Source of the DNA: Singulisphaera acidiphila DSM 18658
GTDB lineage: Bacteria > Planctomycetota > Planctomycetia > Isosphaerales > Isosphaeraceae
DNA: 64,000 nt
Direction of reading: 5' to 3'
Assembly (NCBI RefSeq): GCF_000242455.2
Contig: NC_019892.1
Coordinates: 1,550,001-1,614,000, forward strand
Below the pieces are notes generated by a model. It was not told the origin of the DNA. It saw only the letters and a program-made list of their open reading frames with translations, and ran no database searches. Made by a program: the position numbers and the translations under genes. This document shows positions 53,322-62,151 of this stretch, one piece after another; positions within the stretch are counted from its first letter, which is position 1, and every line of letters starts with the position of its first letter.

Positions 53322-54764
53322 TTATTGGCCCGTCTGGTCATCGCCCGACCAGACGGATCGATCGATTCGGATGCCGAGTGTGCGGATCTTGGTCCGCAGG
53401 CTGCCGCGGGTAATACCGAGCAATTTGGCCGCTTGCAACTGATTGCCCCCGGTGTGCCGGAGCACCCGGGTGACGAGTGACCGTTCCATCAGTGCGAGTG
53501 CCTCGGCGTACAGGTCATGCGACCCTTCGCGGAGGCGGTCTTCAAGAAAACCCTCCCAATCCATGGGGGCCGCGGCCGAGCCGGCCGGTTCTTCCTCACC
53601 GCGAAGCGAAGGGGGGAGGAAGTCGGCGACGAGGACTGGTCCTTGCGCGCGCAAGAGGGCCTGCTTGAGGACGCTCTGTAATTCCCGGATGTTCCCGGGC
53701 CAGGGATGGCGCCGGAGTACGTCCATCGCCTCCGGGGAAATCCGATCGACCTTCTTTCCCAACTCCGGGCTAAACCGTTTGAGGAAGTGTTCGACGAGGA
53801 GCGGCAGGTCGTCGGCCCGCTCCCGGAGGGCCGGCACTCTGATGGTGACGATTCCCAGGCGGTAATAGAGGTCGCCGCGAAACTCGCCCGACGCCACCAT
53901 CTGCCCCAGGTCCCGGTTGGTCGCGGCGATGATCCGGACGTCGGTCCGGATCGTTTCGTTGCCGCCGACACGCTCGAACCGCCCATCCTGGAGCACGCGC
54001 AGGATCTTCGCCTGGGTCAGGGGCGTCATGTCGCCGATCTCGTCCAGGAACAGCGTCCCGCCCGAGCACTGCTCGAATTTGCCGATCCGCTTGCGGTCGG
54101 CCCCGGTGAACGCCCCTTTCTCATGGCCGAACAGCTCACTCTCGAGCAGCGTCTCGGGGATCGCGGCGCAGTTGATGGCCAGGAACGGCCCGGTTGCCCG
54201 TCGGCTGTGCTGGTAAACGGCCCGAGCGACCAACTCCTTGCCTGTACCGCTATCGCCCAGGATCAGGACGGCGAGGTCCTGGGGCGCAACCAGGCCGATC
54301 GCCTTGTAGACCTCCTGCATGGCCGGAGAACGGCCCACGATGACGTCGGCCGGGGCCTGGGCCAGGACCTCATCGGTGACCACGGCGGGGACACGCATCA
54401 GCCGGCCGATCTCCGCGGCGCGTTCGACCTGCTCGCGGACTCGACCGACGTCCAGGGGCTTGAGCAGGTAGTCGAACGCCCCCAGCTTCATCGCCTCGAT
54501 GGCCGTCTCGGTCGTCCCCTGCCCCGTGATGAAAATGACCGGGATCCGCGCATCGATTTGGCGGATGTGTTGGAACACGTCGAGGCCGAACATGTCGGGC
54601 AGGTTCAGATCCAGGACCACCACGTCGGGCCGGCTCTGAGTAACGATCTCCAGTCCCTCGGCTCCGTCGGAAGCCGTCAGGAGGGTGTCGGCCGGATCGT
54701 CGAATGCGCGGCGGAAAGCGTGCAGAATGGAGAGCTCGTCGTCAATCACCAGGATGGTTGCCAT
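53322..54764 (-). CDS. NtrC-family sigma-54 response regulator
   Basis: The 480-residue protein has a receiver domain (about 1-120) with the phospho-acceptor Asp in DVVVLDLNLPDM and Lys in FDYLLKPLD. The AAA+ domain (about 145-380) carries GDSGTGKE, the intact sigma-54 contact loop GAFTGA and GGTLFLDEIGDM. A C-terminal Fis-type helix-turn-helix (HTGGNQLQAAKLLGITRGSLRTKI) ends it. It is a ZraR/AtoC-like activator. Its kinase gene lies 191 bp upstream on the same strand. Two good sigma-54 promoters lie within 5 kb, so it probably drives the island. Confidence 0.95.
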   Translation of the reverse strand: MATILVIDDELSILHAFRRAFDDPADTLLTASDGAEGLEIVTQSRPDVVVLDLNLPDMFGLDVFQHIRQIDARIPVIFITGQGTTETAIEAMKLGAFDYLLKPLDVGRVREQVERAAEIGRLMRVPAVVTDEVLAQAPADVIVGRSPAMQEVYKAIGLVAPQDLAVLILGDSGTGKELVARAVYQHSRRATGPFLAINCAAIPETLLESELFGHEKGAFTGADRKRIGKFEQCSGGTLFLDEIGDMTPLTQAKILRVLQDGRFERVGGNETIRTDVRIIAATNRDLGQMVASGEFRGDLYYRLGIVTIRVPALRERADDLPLLVEHFLKRFSPELGKKVDRISPEAMDVLRRHPWPGNIRELQSVLKQALLRAQGPVLVADFLPPSLRGEEEPAGSAAAPMDWEGFLEDRLREGSHDLYAEALALMERSLVTRVLRHTGGNQLQAAKLLGITRGSLRTKIRTLGIRIDRSVWSGDDQTGQ

Positions 54765-54955
54765 GTTCGTCTCCGAAAAATTCCTGTGGGCTTGGCTTGG
54801 AAAATTCAGCCAATGAGTCTGCTGATGATTATTGTTTTTTTAGCGTTTGTATGATTTTGTGACTTCACGACACTCTGCCTGTTTCTGAAAAGTTGCCGAA
54901 AACTCCGGGGTTTAAACTGCAAACCACGGTACGGATCTTCGAGGCCCAACCGAGC

Positions 54956-56239
54956 TTACCCCGGGCTTTGCCCCGCAGGCAGGCGAAGGGTGAAGCAGGC
55001 ACCGCCCTGAGGTCGGTTGGTCGCCCGGAGTTCGCCGCCATGATCCTGCGCGATCCGTTGCGAGACAACCAGGCCGAGCCCGAGGCCCATCTCCTTGCTG
55101 GTGAAGAACGGCTCGTAGAGCCGGGGCAAGTGTCGCGCCGCGATGCCGGGGCCGGTGTCGAGCACTGCCAACTCCACGATCTCGTTTGCCGGAGGGCGGA
55201 GGTCGATCTCCAAGATGCCGCCTCGCGGCATCACATCGAGTGCGTTCAAGGCGAGGTTGACCAGCAATTGGCGGACCTGCTCCCCGTCGGCCTCGACCTC
55301 GACCGGGGTCGAGGGGGGGCTGAATTTCACCGTCACCCGCTGCTTGCGAGCCCGGCCCCCGACCAAGGCCAGAGTCTGATCCACCACCGCCGCGAGGTTG
55401 ACCCGCCGTCGCTCCGGCTTCGGCGGGCGGGCGAAGTCGATGAACACGTTCAGCCGAGCCTCCATGCGGAGGATCTCCTGCTCGATGACTTGCAGGTCCT
55501 CCGCGGGGAGGCCCTTGGCTTCCGTTTCCTCTCGGTTCATCTGCACCAGCATCTTGATCGCGGTCAGGGGGTTCCTGAGCTCGTGGGCCATGCCGGCGGC
55601 GATCTCGCCGACCTCCGCCAGCGACTCGGCCCGCAGCACCGTCCGTCCGAGACCGCGGGCCACGCCGTAGCCGAGCAACAGGCCGGCGAGTGAGCCGAAG
55701 GTGCCCACTCCGACAAACCCCCAGGCCATCCAGCTCACCGTCCGGTCGAGGGTGGCCTCAGCTCGCTCAATCTCCCCGGCGTTGAACTGTTCCAACTCGC
55801 GGCAGGCTGGCACGGTTTCTGTCTCCAGAAGGCCGAGGGCCGTCCCGCCTGCTCTCCTGTCATTCGATGACAAGGCCGCCTCAGCCTGCCAGCGCTCGAG
55901 ATAGCGATCAAAACTGTCCGCCAAGCGGCCTACGTGTCGGGCCTCTTCCCCCTTATTGGCGGCCTGCTTCGCCTGGTCAAGTAACCCTACGATTTTCCGG
56001 TGGAGTGGGACTGCCTCCTGCCGCTGGTCTCCGGCCAGGGCGGAAAGGTCGTGCAACCCCTTCAGGACGTCGGCCGCGATCCGGCGACTTTGAAGATCCT
56101 CATCGAGGATCCGGAGCGAGGTGGATTGCTGATGGTGCAGGTAGATGGCGGCCGTGATGCACGAGACGAGGAAGAGGACACTCATCAAAATGGTCGGGCC
56201 CGCGATCCGAAAGAGTAAAATGCGCGTTAAGACAATCAT
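54956..56239 (-). CDS. Membrane sensor histidine kinase, NtrB/ZraS type
   Basis: The protein has about 427 residues from the first ATG. Membrane helix 1 (about 7-30, LFRIAGPTILMSVLFLVSCITAAIYL) and helix 2 (about 172-198, MAWGFVGVGTFGSLAGLLLGYG) enclose a helical periplasmic sensor of about 140 residues. The phospho-histidine is in AAGMAHELRNPLTAIK, the N box in LALNALDVMPRGG, and the G boxes in DTGPGIAARHLPRLYEPFFTSKEMGLGLGL. It should phosphorylate the response regulator encoded next. The input signal is unknown; no PAS domain is present. The start lacks a clear Shine-Dalgarno sequence. Confidence 0.92.
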   Translation of the reverse strand: MIVLTRILLFRIAGPTILMSVLFLVSCITAAIYLHHQQSTSLRILDEDLQSRRIAADVLKGLHDLSALAGDQRQEAVPLHRKIVGLLDQAKQAANKGEEARHVGRLADSFDRYLERWQAEAALSSNDRRAGGTALGLLETETVPACRELEQFNAGEIERAEATLDRTVSWMAWGFVGVGTFGSLAGLLLGYGVARGLGRTVLRAESLAEVGEIAAGMAHELRNPLTAIKMLVQMNREETEAKGLPAEDLQVIEQEILRMEARLNVFIDFARPPKPERRRVNLAAVVDQTLALVGGRARKQRVTVKFSPPSTPVEVEADGEQVRQLLVNLALNALDVMPRGGILEIDLRPPANEIVELAVLDTGPGIAARHLPRLYEPFFTSKEMGLGLGLVVSQRIAQDHGGELRATNRPQGGACFTLRLPAGQSPG

Positions 56240-57185
56240 AAATAAGTGCACCAATTGGATTGCGCGGCGGGGCCCGCCCCTTGAGGCACCGCCGTGCGAG
56301 ACCCACTCATTCCGTCATTATAGCGTCGAACGTCGTTACGAATGAGGAACCGGGCGAACCGATTCCCGTGGTTCGTCTGTTCGCCCGCCCGGAATCCGCT
56401 CTGCCGGAACGGGGAGAGACGAGACCGGCGGCATCGCCTTGGTATCCGATTCCAACGATATGGAAGCCCTGTCTCAAACCGGGTCCAGGGCTTGAATCCG
56501 ATTGCTCCCCACGCCCAAGAGCACCACGACCAATGGGGCGGGGACGGCTGATTTCTTGAGCCTCTTCCACTGGCCCCAGACGACCAGCACAACGGCAGAG
56601 CCACGAGGAAGACGACCGATCCCACCGCGAGGTCGCGCGGTAGGGTCGATCGTGAAAGTCTGGTGCTTAATGCTATGAAAATCTCATGTTTCTTTCCGCT
56701 GTGAAATCGTCGTGGACTGCACGGAAAGGTGGAGCAGCCCGACTACACTCGCTGCCCCCCCCGCTCTTTAGGTGACTGTACGTATTGCCACATCTGATTC
56801 AAAAAGCGTACCGCGATGGTCGACCGTGTGGGAAAAGGCTCCGAGTCAGCGTGTCACAAACCTATTGATTTCAGAGGATTACGAACAATTTTTGTGGATG
56901 GGCCGATTTTCGCGTCGAGGCTTCAAGCAGGATCGAGGGACGAGGCGGATGCTGGTCGCTCAACGGTCAACCGGGTCGTCAGCCGACCAGAAATGCCGGT
57001 CGTTGGGGATACAAGGCAGGCAACGGTTGGAGCCGACCCGTGGGAACGATTGGTGCGGTAGGAGGGCGAAATCTCGTCGATTTTGTTAAGCCGGGCGCTT
57101 TTCCCATTGATATTCGCCGGGGGTTGCGGAATCATCGCTATTCAGGCAACGGCTTTCGTGCATCATGTGAGACAAGGAGTTGTTT
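56240..57185. other. Long spacer holding a transporter remnant
   Basis: Apart from the SulP remnant (listed separately), no gene is supported on either strand. AAGGAG before the plus-strand HPF-like gene is its ribosome-binding site. Two sequences with GG-N10-GC spacing (56900 and 57043 regions) were seen but match the sigma-54 consensus poorly. Confidence 0.45.
56473..56655 (-). pseudogene. Decayed SulP-family anion transporter remnant
   Basis: In one frame the minus strand encodes LPRDLAVGSVVFLVALPLC, the usual first membrane segment of planctomycete SulP transporters. Then, in another frame, it encodes VVWGQWKRLKKSAVPAPLVVVLLGVGSN, which resembles the mid-protein segment of the same family. 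The parts in between and after are missing, so a gene has been reduced by internal deletion and frameshift. SulP proteins often carry sulfate or bicarbonate and pair with carbonic anhydrase genes, one of which lies 1.4 kb away. Confidence 0.6.
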
Positions 57186-57533
57186 ATGCAAATCCAAGTG
57201 AGCACAGACAATCATATCAAAGGGAGTGACGAGTTCTTTCAGAAGGTTTCCGCCGAGGTGGAACGCGGCCTGAGCCGGTTCGCCGAGCAGATTACCAGGG
57301 TCGAGGTTCACCTCTCCGACGTGAACGGCCCCAAGGGTGGCGGCGATGACAAGCGTTGTCTGTTGGAGGCCCGCCTCGCGGGTCGTCAGCCGATTGCCGT
57401 GACCCACGAGGCGGCCACCGTGGACGAGGCGATCGTCGAGGCTTGCGAGAAGATGGAGCGGTCTATCGAGAGCCTTCTCGGGCGGCTAGACCCCAAAGGG
57501 CAGACCTCCTTCGGGGGCGATCAGGTTATCTGA
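57186..57533 (+). CDS. Short HPF/RaiA-like ribosome-associated protein, copy 2
   Basis: The ATG follows AAGGAGT; a TTG two codons upstream is less likely. The 115-residue protein reads MQIQVSTDNHIKGSDEFFQKVSAEVERGLSRF, then VEVHLSDVNGPKGGGDDKRC, and AATVDEAIVEACEKMERSIESLLGR, which fits the S30AE fold. It shares DVNGPxGG with copy 1 but is less basic, so the two may differ in ribosome affinity. It lies on the opposite strand to the rest of the island and ends in a terminator hairpin. Confidence 0.85.
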   Translation: MQIQVSTDNHIKGSDEFFQKVSAEVERGLSRFAEQITRVEVHLSDVNGPKGGGDDKRCLLEARLAGRQPIAVTHEAATVDEAIVEACEKMERSIESLLGRLDPKGQTSFGGDQVI

Positions 57534-57542
57534 ATCGGGGGT

Positions 57543-57578
57543 GACCGCCTGCTTTGTGGGAATTCCCCTCGGGCGGTC
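57543..57578 (+). terminator. Hairpin after the HPF-like gene, copy 2
   Basis: GACCGCC and GGCGGTC enclose a 22-nt loop starting 10 bp after the stop codon. It is a plausible terminator without a T-run. Confidence 0.5.
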
Positions 57579-58093
57579 TCCCAGCGGACGTGTGCGGTTG
57601 GGAATTTACCCGGCGGTTCGCCTGTCGGGTTTTCTTCCGGCTTCGGAAGAATGGGGCGGTCGTAAGTTGTGGCCTGGTCAGGTGTGACTTATAGTACCAC
57701 CGACTCAAAGAGGTGACTTGGGGGGCGTCCTGATCGGTGATCGGTCTTGGCGACCTCGAGTCGACCGATCTGGTGTTGGGGGGTGTGCGCTTCGTGAGTG
57801 GCTTGGCCACAACACGTCATGATGATGCCGGTCCCAGCCGAGTTGGCGGTTGCCGGCAGACTCTGCACCCTTTCCTTTTCGGTCTTTGTTCCCCTCGGCA
57901 CCCTGACAGCGGCGGCTTGCGGGGTGGTGAGGAGTGGGGCGTCGATCTCGGACCCTCTGACGGTCCTTTTCAGTTTGACGAGTTCTATACCAGGGGCTGC
58001 GTCCGGTGGATGAGGTGCCGCGCGAGCTTGTCGTTCGCTCGAGCCCACGGCTGGCCTCGCCGAGTCCGAAACCCCTCTCGGAGAAATTGATTC
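57579..58093. other. Spacer upstream of the carbonic anhydrase gene
   Basis: Open frames exist on both strands but lack ribosome-binding sites and recognisable domains. One plus-strand frame (57798-58013) has a hydrophobic middle (LSFSVFVPLGTLTAAA) but ends in low-complexity sequence; I do not call it a gene. The carbonic anhydrase promoter should be here. Confidence 0.4.
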
Positions 58094-58798
58094 ATGCGAT
58101 CCCCCAATCCGTTGTCTCGCCGCGAGTTCGTGAAAGCTGCCGGACTCGCCGCCGGCGCGGCGGGCCTGGTCCTTCCCTCGGCCGTTCAGGCAGCTCCGGC
58201 CCGCGATCCGAATGCCGTGCTCGCCGAGTTGCTCGAGGGCAACCGGCGGTTCGTCAACGGCCAACTCATTCACCCGGGGCGGAGTCCGAAGGATTTCTTG
58301 GCGCTCGCCGAGGGGCAGGCACCCTTGGCTGTCATTGTCGGGTGTGCGGATTCACGCGTGGCCCCCGAACTGATTTTCGACCAGGGGGTCGGCGACCTCT
58401 TCGTCGTGCGCGCGGCGGGGAATGTCGTCAGTGGTGCGGGACCGATCGTGAAGGGGAGCATTGAGTTTGCGGTGGCCGAGCTCGGTGCCCGGCTGATCAT
58501 CGTACTGGGCCACAGTCAATGCGGCGCGGTCAAGGCCGCCATCCAGCACATTGATGCCAACGACGTCCTGCCCGGGTCTATCGGCGACCTGATCGATCCG
58601 ATCCGAGTGGCCGTCAACGCAGTGAAAGGACGCCCCGGTGACAAACTCGAGAACGTCACCCGTGCCAATGTCGAGAAGGGCGTCGAGCGGCTCAAGGGGC
58701 TCGATCCGATCCTCTCGAAATACGTCAAGGCGGGTGAGTTGAAGGTGGTCGGTGCGACTTACGAACTGCACACCGGCTTGGTCAAGGTTTACGAGTGA
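58094..58798 (+). CDS. Tat-exported beta-class carbonic anhydrase
   Basis: The 234-residue protein has a twin-arginine signal (LSRREFVKAAGLAAGAAGLVLPSAVQA), then a beta-carbonic anhydrase. ELLEGNRRFVNG precedes the zinc ligands Cys in VGCADSRV and His and Cys in LGHSQCGAV. The CADSR Asp/Arg dyad is present. It hydrates CO2 to bicarbonate, here probably outside the cytoplasmic membrane, whereas most beta-type enzymes are cytosolic. Its position before urea channels and urease suggests handling of the CO2 that urease releases, or supply of bicarbonate. Confidence 0.93.
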   Translation: MRSPNPLSRREFVKAAGLAAGAAGLVLPSAVQAAPARDPNAVLAELLEGNRRFVNGQLIHPGRSPKDFLALAEGQAPLAVIVGCADSRVAPELIFDQGVGDLFVVRAAGNVVSGAGPIVKGSIEFAVAELGARLIIVLGHSQCGAVKAAIQHIDANDVLPGSIGDLIDPIRVAVNAVKGRPGDKLENVTRANVEKGVERLKGLDPILSKYVKAGELKVVGATYELHTGLVKVYE

Positions 58799-59166
58799 CC
58801 AGGCAGAGGCCGTGACCGAACCGAACGCCCCTGGGCCGTGGCGGCGTCGCTTCCGGAATCAAATCCCCCGGGGCCGACCCGATCCACCCGCCCGGGGGGG
58901 CTTCCTTGACTATGCCCAATTGAAGATCCGAGCAGAGGCCGTTGAATTGACGACGCGCCGGGATTGGATCCAAGGGGGGGGCGACGTTCGCTGGAACCCT
59001 CAGATGGTATTTTTCTGAGATTGAGTGAAGTGGTTGGCCGGGTCTGGTCGAATTGTCGAAGCCGACGATCGATGATTCGGGTATAGTTTGTTACTTGTCG
59101 CCATCCCCCCCTTACCTCGTGCGTCACGTTGACCTTCACTGCCTCGTTCTCTGAGAGTTCGACCAG
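58799..59166. other. Spacer between carbonic anhydrase and first urea channel
   Basis: CCCCCGGG (58865-58872) and CCCGGGGG (58891-58898) form an 8-bp GC hairpin, the likely terminator of the carbonic anhydrase gene. A TATAGT box near 59080 could be the -10 of the urea operon, but no matching -35 is visible. No gene is seen. Confidence 0.45.
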
Positions 59167-60099
59167 ATGCTCTCGTTGTCGGACGACGTGGTACCCACCC
59201 CCATCCGCACGGTCTTACGGGGCGTTGGGCAGGTTTACTTTCAGGCCAACGCTCTGACGGGTGCCGTCTTGGTGACAGGGATCGCGTTGAGTTCGCCGCT
59301 GATGGCGATGGGTGCGGTGGTCGGCTCTGCGATTGGAACTGCGACGGCCCGGTTGTGCAAATTCCAAGAGGCGGAGGTGGCCGAAGGGCTCTACGGCTTT
59401 AACTCGATGCTCGTCGGAATTGCGACGTTCTTCTATTTCCGACTCAGTCCGGTGAGCCTCGCCTTGTTGACGGTCGGCGGCGTTATGGCGACGCTGGTGA
59501 CCCGGCTGTTGAATCGGTCGCTACCGTTTCCGGTATTCAATAGCCCCTATGTCATCACGACCTGGTCTCTCTATGTGTTGGGGCCGATCCTGGGTGCGGT
59601 CTGGGTCGGGCCGGGGGATCGTCCGATCGCCTACGGCTTTGTCGAGGCCGTGGCTCACGGCGTCGGCCAGGCGCTGTTTCAGGCGAACCTCTGGACCGGG
59701 ATCCTCTGCCTGGTTGGGATTGCCCTGAATGACTGGCGGCACGCCGCCTGGGCTCTGGTCGGCGCGATGATCGGCATCATGGTGGCGAACTATCATGTGA
59801 CTCCGGGAATGAGAGCACTCGATCCCGAGCGGTTGATCGAACGCGCCTTCTCCGACAACCTTGCACTCGGTCTGTATAGCTACAATGCGACGCTGCCGGC
59901 CGTCGCCTTGTTCCGGTGGAGGCGATCATTGATCCCGCCGCTCTTGGGCATCCTGATCTCGGTTCCACTCACTGAGCTCGTGCCGAAGCTTGGTCTGCCC
60001 GCCCTAACCGCGCCCTTTGTGCTGGCGACCTGGTTTGTCCTTGGGCTTGGCCTACTTGAGGGAAGATATCTTCGCAATTCGGCGCCCACTGTGCCTTGA
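59167..60099 (+). CDS. Urea channel (UT family), copy 1
   Basis: The 310-residue protein is strongly hydrophobic and shows the internal duplication of UT channels. Each half has a GVGQ(V/A)xFQAN(A/L)xTG motif (near 18 and 167) and a (L/G)YxxN(S/A)xL segment (GLYGFNSMLVGIA near 78 and GLYSYNATLPAVA near 236). Length and motifs match the bacterial urea transporter Yut/UT family. It lets urea flow down its gradient into the cytosol, where the urease encoded just downstream acts. Copy 2 follows and is closely related. Confidence 0.9.
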   Translation: MLSLSDDVVPTPIRTVLRGVGQVYFQANALTGAVLVTGIALSSPLMAMGAVVGSAIGTATARLCKFQEAEVAEGLYGFNSMLVGIATFFYFRLSPVSLALLTVGGVMATLVTRLLNRSLPFPVFNSPYVITTWSLYVLGPILGAVWVGPGDRPIAYGFVEAVAHGVGQALFQANLWTGILCLVGIALNDWRHAAWALVGAMIGIMVANYHVTPGMRALDPERLIERAFSDNLALGLYSYNATLPAVALFRWRRSLIPPLLGILISVPLTELVPKLGLPALTAPFVLATWFVLGLGLLEGRYLRNSAPTVP

Positions 60100-60347
60100 C
60101 CGCTTTGGACAAGGTGGAAGTCGTCGGCAAAAGCTCCCTTTCTGCTGGAGCTCTCTTCTTGTCAGCTTTGGGAATGCGTATGGCAAATTGCGAAGTTTGA
60201 GCAATTTTTGGAGCGACCTGATTGACTTGGCGGAAGCCGACCGACAACTTCAGTCGAAAGAACGTGTCAAGGTTTGACATGCGGCGTCATTCACCACCAT
60301 TTGGGGTCCGCTGGACTCCAATATCTAAGCACGAGAATTGAGCTGAT
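60100..60347. other. Spacer between the two urea channel genes
   Basis: AGCTCC and GGAGCT (about 60123-60144) form a 6-bp hairpin followed by CTCTTCTTG, a weak terminator. It could partly separate copy 1 from the urease genes. A new promoter before copy 2 may lie in the rest. Confidence 0.4.
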
Positions 60348-61280
60348 ATGTTCTCGTTGTCGGATGAAGCTGTCCCTACTCCGCTCCGTACGACTTTGCG
60401 GGGTATCGGTCAAGTTTTCTTTCAGGAGAACGCCCTGACGGGTGCCTGCTTTCTCCTGGGGATCGCGTTGAGTTCGCCGCTGATGGCGCTTGGCGCAGTC
60501 GTTGGAGCGGCAATCGGCGCGGCGACGGCGAAGGCGCTGAAGTTCGACGAGGCCGAGGTGGCTGCCGGGATCTATGGCTTCAACTCGACGCTGGTCGGGA
60601 TCGCGACACTTTTCTTCTTCCGGCCGGGGGCGGCGAGCATCCTGATGCTGATCGTTGGTTCCGTTGCGGCCGTGCCCGTGACCCGGCTGATGCGGCGTTA
60701 TGTGCCGTTCCCAACATACACGTCGCCGTTTATCGTCCTGACCTGGGTGATCTATTTCCTGGGATTGGCCCTGGGGACTCCCCAGGTTGCGGCGGGGGAT
60801 CCGCTGGGCTCGGTCGGCTTTGTCGGGGCCGTGGGCCACGGCGTGAGCCAAGTGATGTTCCAGGCGAGCGTCTGGACAGGGCTGCTGTTCCTCGTTGGCA
60901 TTGCCCTGAACGATTGGCGGCACGCGACCTGGGTGCTGGTGGGGTCGTTCGTCGGGATGCTGGTGGGGAGCTATCATGCCACCGCGGCCGCCCGAGCCCT
61001 CGACCCGGAGCGGCTCGTCGATCGCGCCTTGTTCGAGAACGTCGGGCTCGGGCTCTACGGCTACAACCCGACGCTCGCGGCCGTCGCCCTCTTTCTGGCG
61101 AGGCGATCGTTGATCCCGCCGCTCTTGGGGATCTTGCTCTCGGTTCCGCTCACCGAGCTTGTCCCGAAGCTCGGCCTCCCCGCTCTGACGGCGCCCTTCG
61201 TCTTGGCGACCTGGCTGGTTCTGGCGTTCGGCTGGCTTGATGGGAGATTCTTCCGCGACCCTGCCTCTCCGTCGTCTTGA
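60348..61280 (+). CDS. Urea channel (UT family), copy 2
   Basis: Also 310 residues, with the same duplicated motifs (GIGQVFFQENALTG, GIYGFNSTLVGIA, GVSQVMFQASVWTG, GLYGYNPTLAAVA) and near-identical N-terminus and C-terminal third to copy 1. The copies are tandem paralogues. Differences concentrate in the middle helices, so they may differ in conductance, pH gating or assembly. The urease structural genes follow 85 bp later. Confidence 0.9.
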   Translation: MFSLSDEAVPTPLRTTLRGIGQVFFQENALTGACFLLGIALSSPLMALGAVVGAAIGAATAKALKFDEAEVAAGIYGFNSTLVGIATLFFFRPGAASILMLIVGSVAAVPVTRLMRRYVPFPTYTSPFIVLTWVIYFLGLALGTPQVAAGDPLGSVGFVGAVGHGVSQVMFQASVWTGLLFLVGIALNDWRHATWVLVGSFVGMLVGSYHATAAARALDPERLVDRALFENVGLGLYGYNPTLAAVALFLARRSLIPPLLGILLSVPLTELVPKLGLPALTAPFVLATWLVLAFGWLDGRFFRDPASPSS

Positions 61281-61364
61281 CCGAGGTCGAAACGTCGGGC
61301 TGTTGCACGCGCCCAATACACGCATTCCTTCGATCCCTTTGAACCGACTCGTGGAGTTTTGCCC

Positions 61365-61667
61365 ATGCATCTGTCGCCACAAGAACGTGATAAAATGATG
61401 ATTTTCGTGGCCGCCCAGGTGGCCAGGGCACGCAAGGAACGCGGCCTGAAGCTGAACATCCCCGAGGCGACCGCCTTGATCACGGCGGAGCTCATGGAAC
61501 TGGCACGCGACGGCAAGTCGGTCGCCGAGATCATGAGCGCCGGCCGCGAGATTCTCGGTCGTGACGATGTTATGGAGGGCGTTCCCGAGATCATCTCGAT
61601 GATCCAGGTCGAGCCGACGTTCCCCGATGGCTCCAAGTTGATCACGGTCCACAACCCTATTCGTTGA
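61365..61667 (+). CDS. ureA: Urease gamma subunit
   Basis: From the ATG after GGAG the protein is 100 residues, the standard size. It starts [31 protein letters not shown] and contains [22 protein letters not shown] and [22 protein letters not shown], all diagnostic of UreA. It is one of three separate structural subunits of the nickel urease, which splits urea to ammonia and carbamate in the cytosol. Confidence 0.98.
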   Translation: MHLSPQERDKMMIFVAAQVARARKERGLKLNIPEATALITAELMELARDGKSVAEIMSAGREILGRDDVMEGVPEIISMIQVEPTFPDGSKLITVHNPIR

Positions 61668-61722
61668 CAATCGAGTTTGTGTTCCCCAACGCCTCGCCAT
61701 CCAATCCTCGGGAGACAGAACT

Positions 61723-62100
61723 ATGGTTCCGGGCGAGTATATCTTCGACGGGCCCGACCTCGAACTCAACGCCGGTATCCCTGTCGTGACGCTCAGCGTC
61801 AACAACACGGGAGATCGGCCGATTCAGGTCGGCTCGCACTATCATTTCTTCGAGACCAACCGGGCACTCGTCTTTGACCGCGAGAAGGCGTACGGCATGC
61901 GCCTCGATTTGCCGAGCGGCACTTCCGTGCGGCTCGAGCCGGGCGACGTCAAGGAGGTTCGGCTGATTCCCTACGGCGGTCGCCGGAAAGTTTACGGGTT
62001 CAACGGTCTCGTGTCGGGCCGGCTCGAGGACCCCTACACTCGGCAGACCAGCTTGAAGCGATGCATGGATGAAGGATATGGCCACAAATCATCAGAGTGA
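61723..62100 (+). CDS. ureB: Urease beta subunit
   Basis: The 125-residue protein starts [16 protein letters not shown] and has [38 protein letters not shown] and [15 protein letters not shown], as in all UreB. The C-terminal 20 residues after GRLED are an extension compared with the shortest UreB. The gene is closely spaced with ureA and ureC. Confidence 0.98.
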   Translation: MVPGEYIFDGPDLELNAGIPVVTLSVNNTGDRPIQVGSHYHFFETNRALVFDREKAYGMRLDLPSGTSVRLEPGDVKEVRLIPYGGRRKVYGFNGLVSGRLEDPYTRQTSLKRCMDEGYGHKSSE

Positions 62101-62151
62101 TACGCGTCGACTCGAACCATCCCGTCCCGAATTGGTAAGGGGTATCAATCT

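Noticed and set aside
56899..57055. Two GG-N10-GC sequences upstream of the second HPF-like gene
   Set aside because: Only about 8-9 of 12 fixed positions match the sigma-54 consensus, expected by chance in GC-rich DNA.
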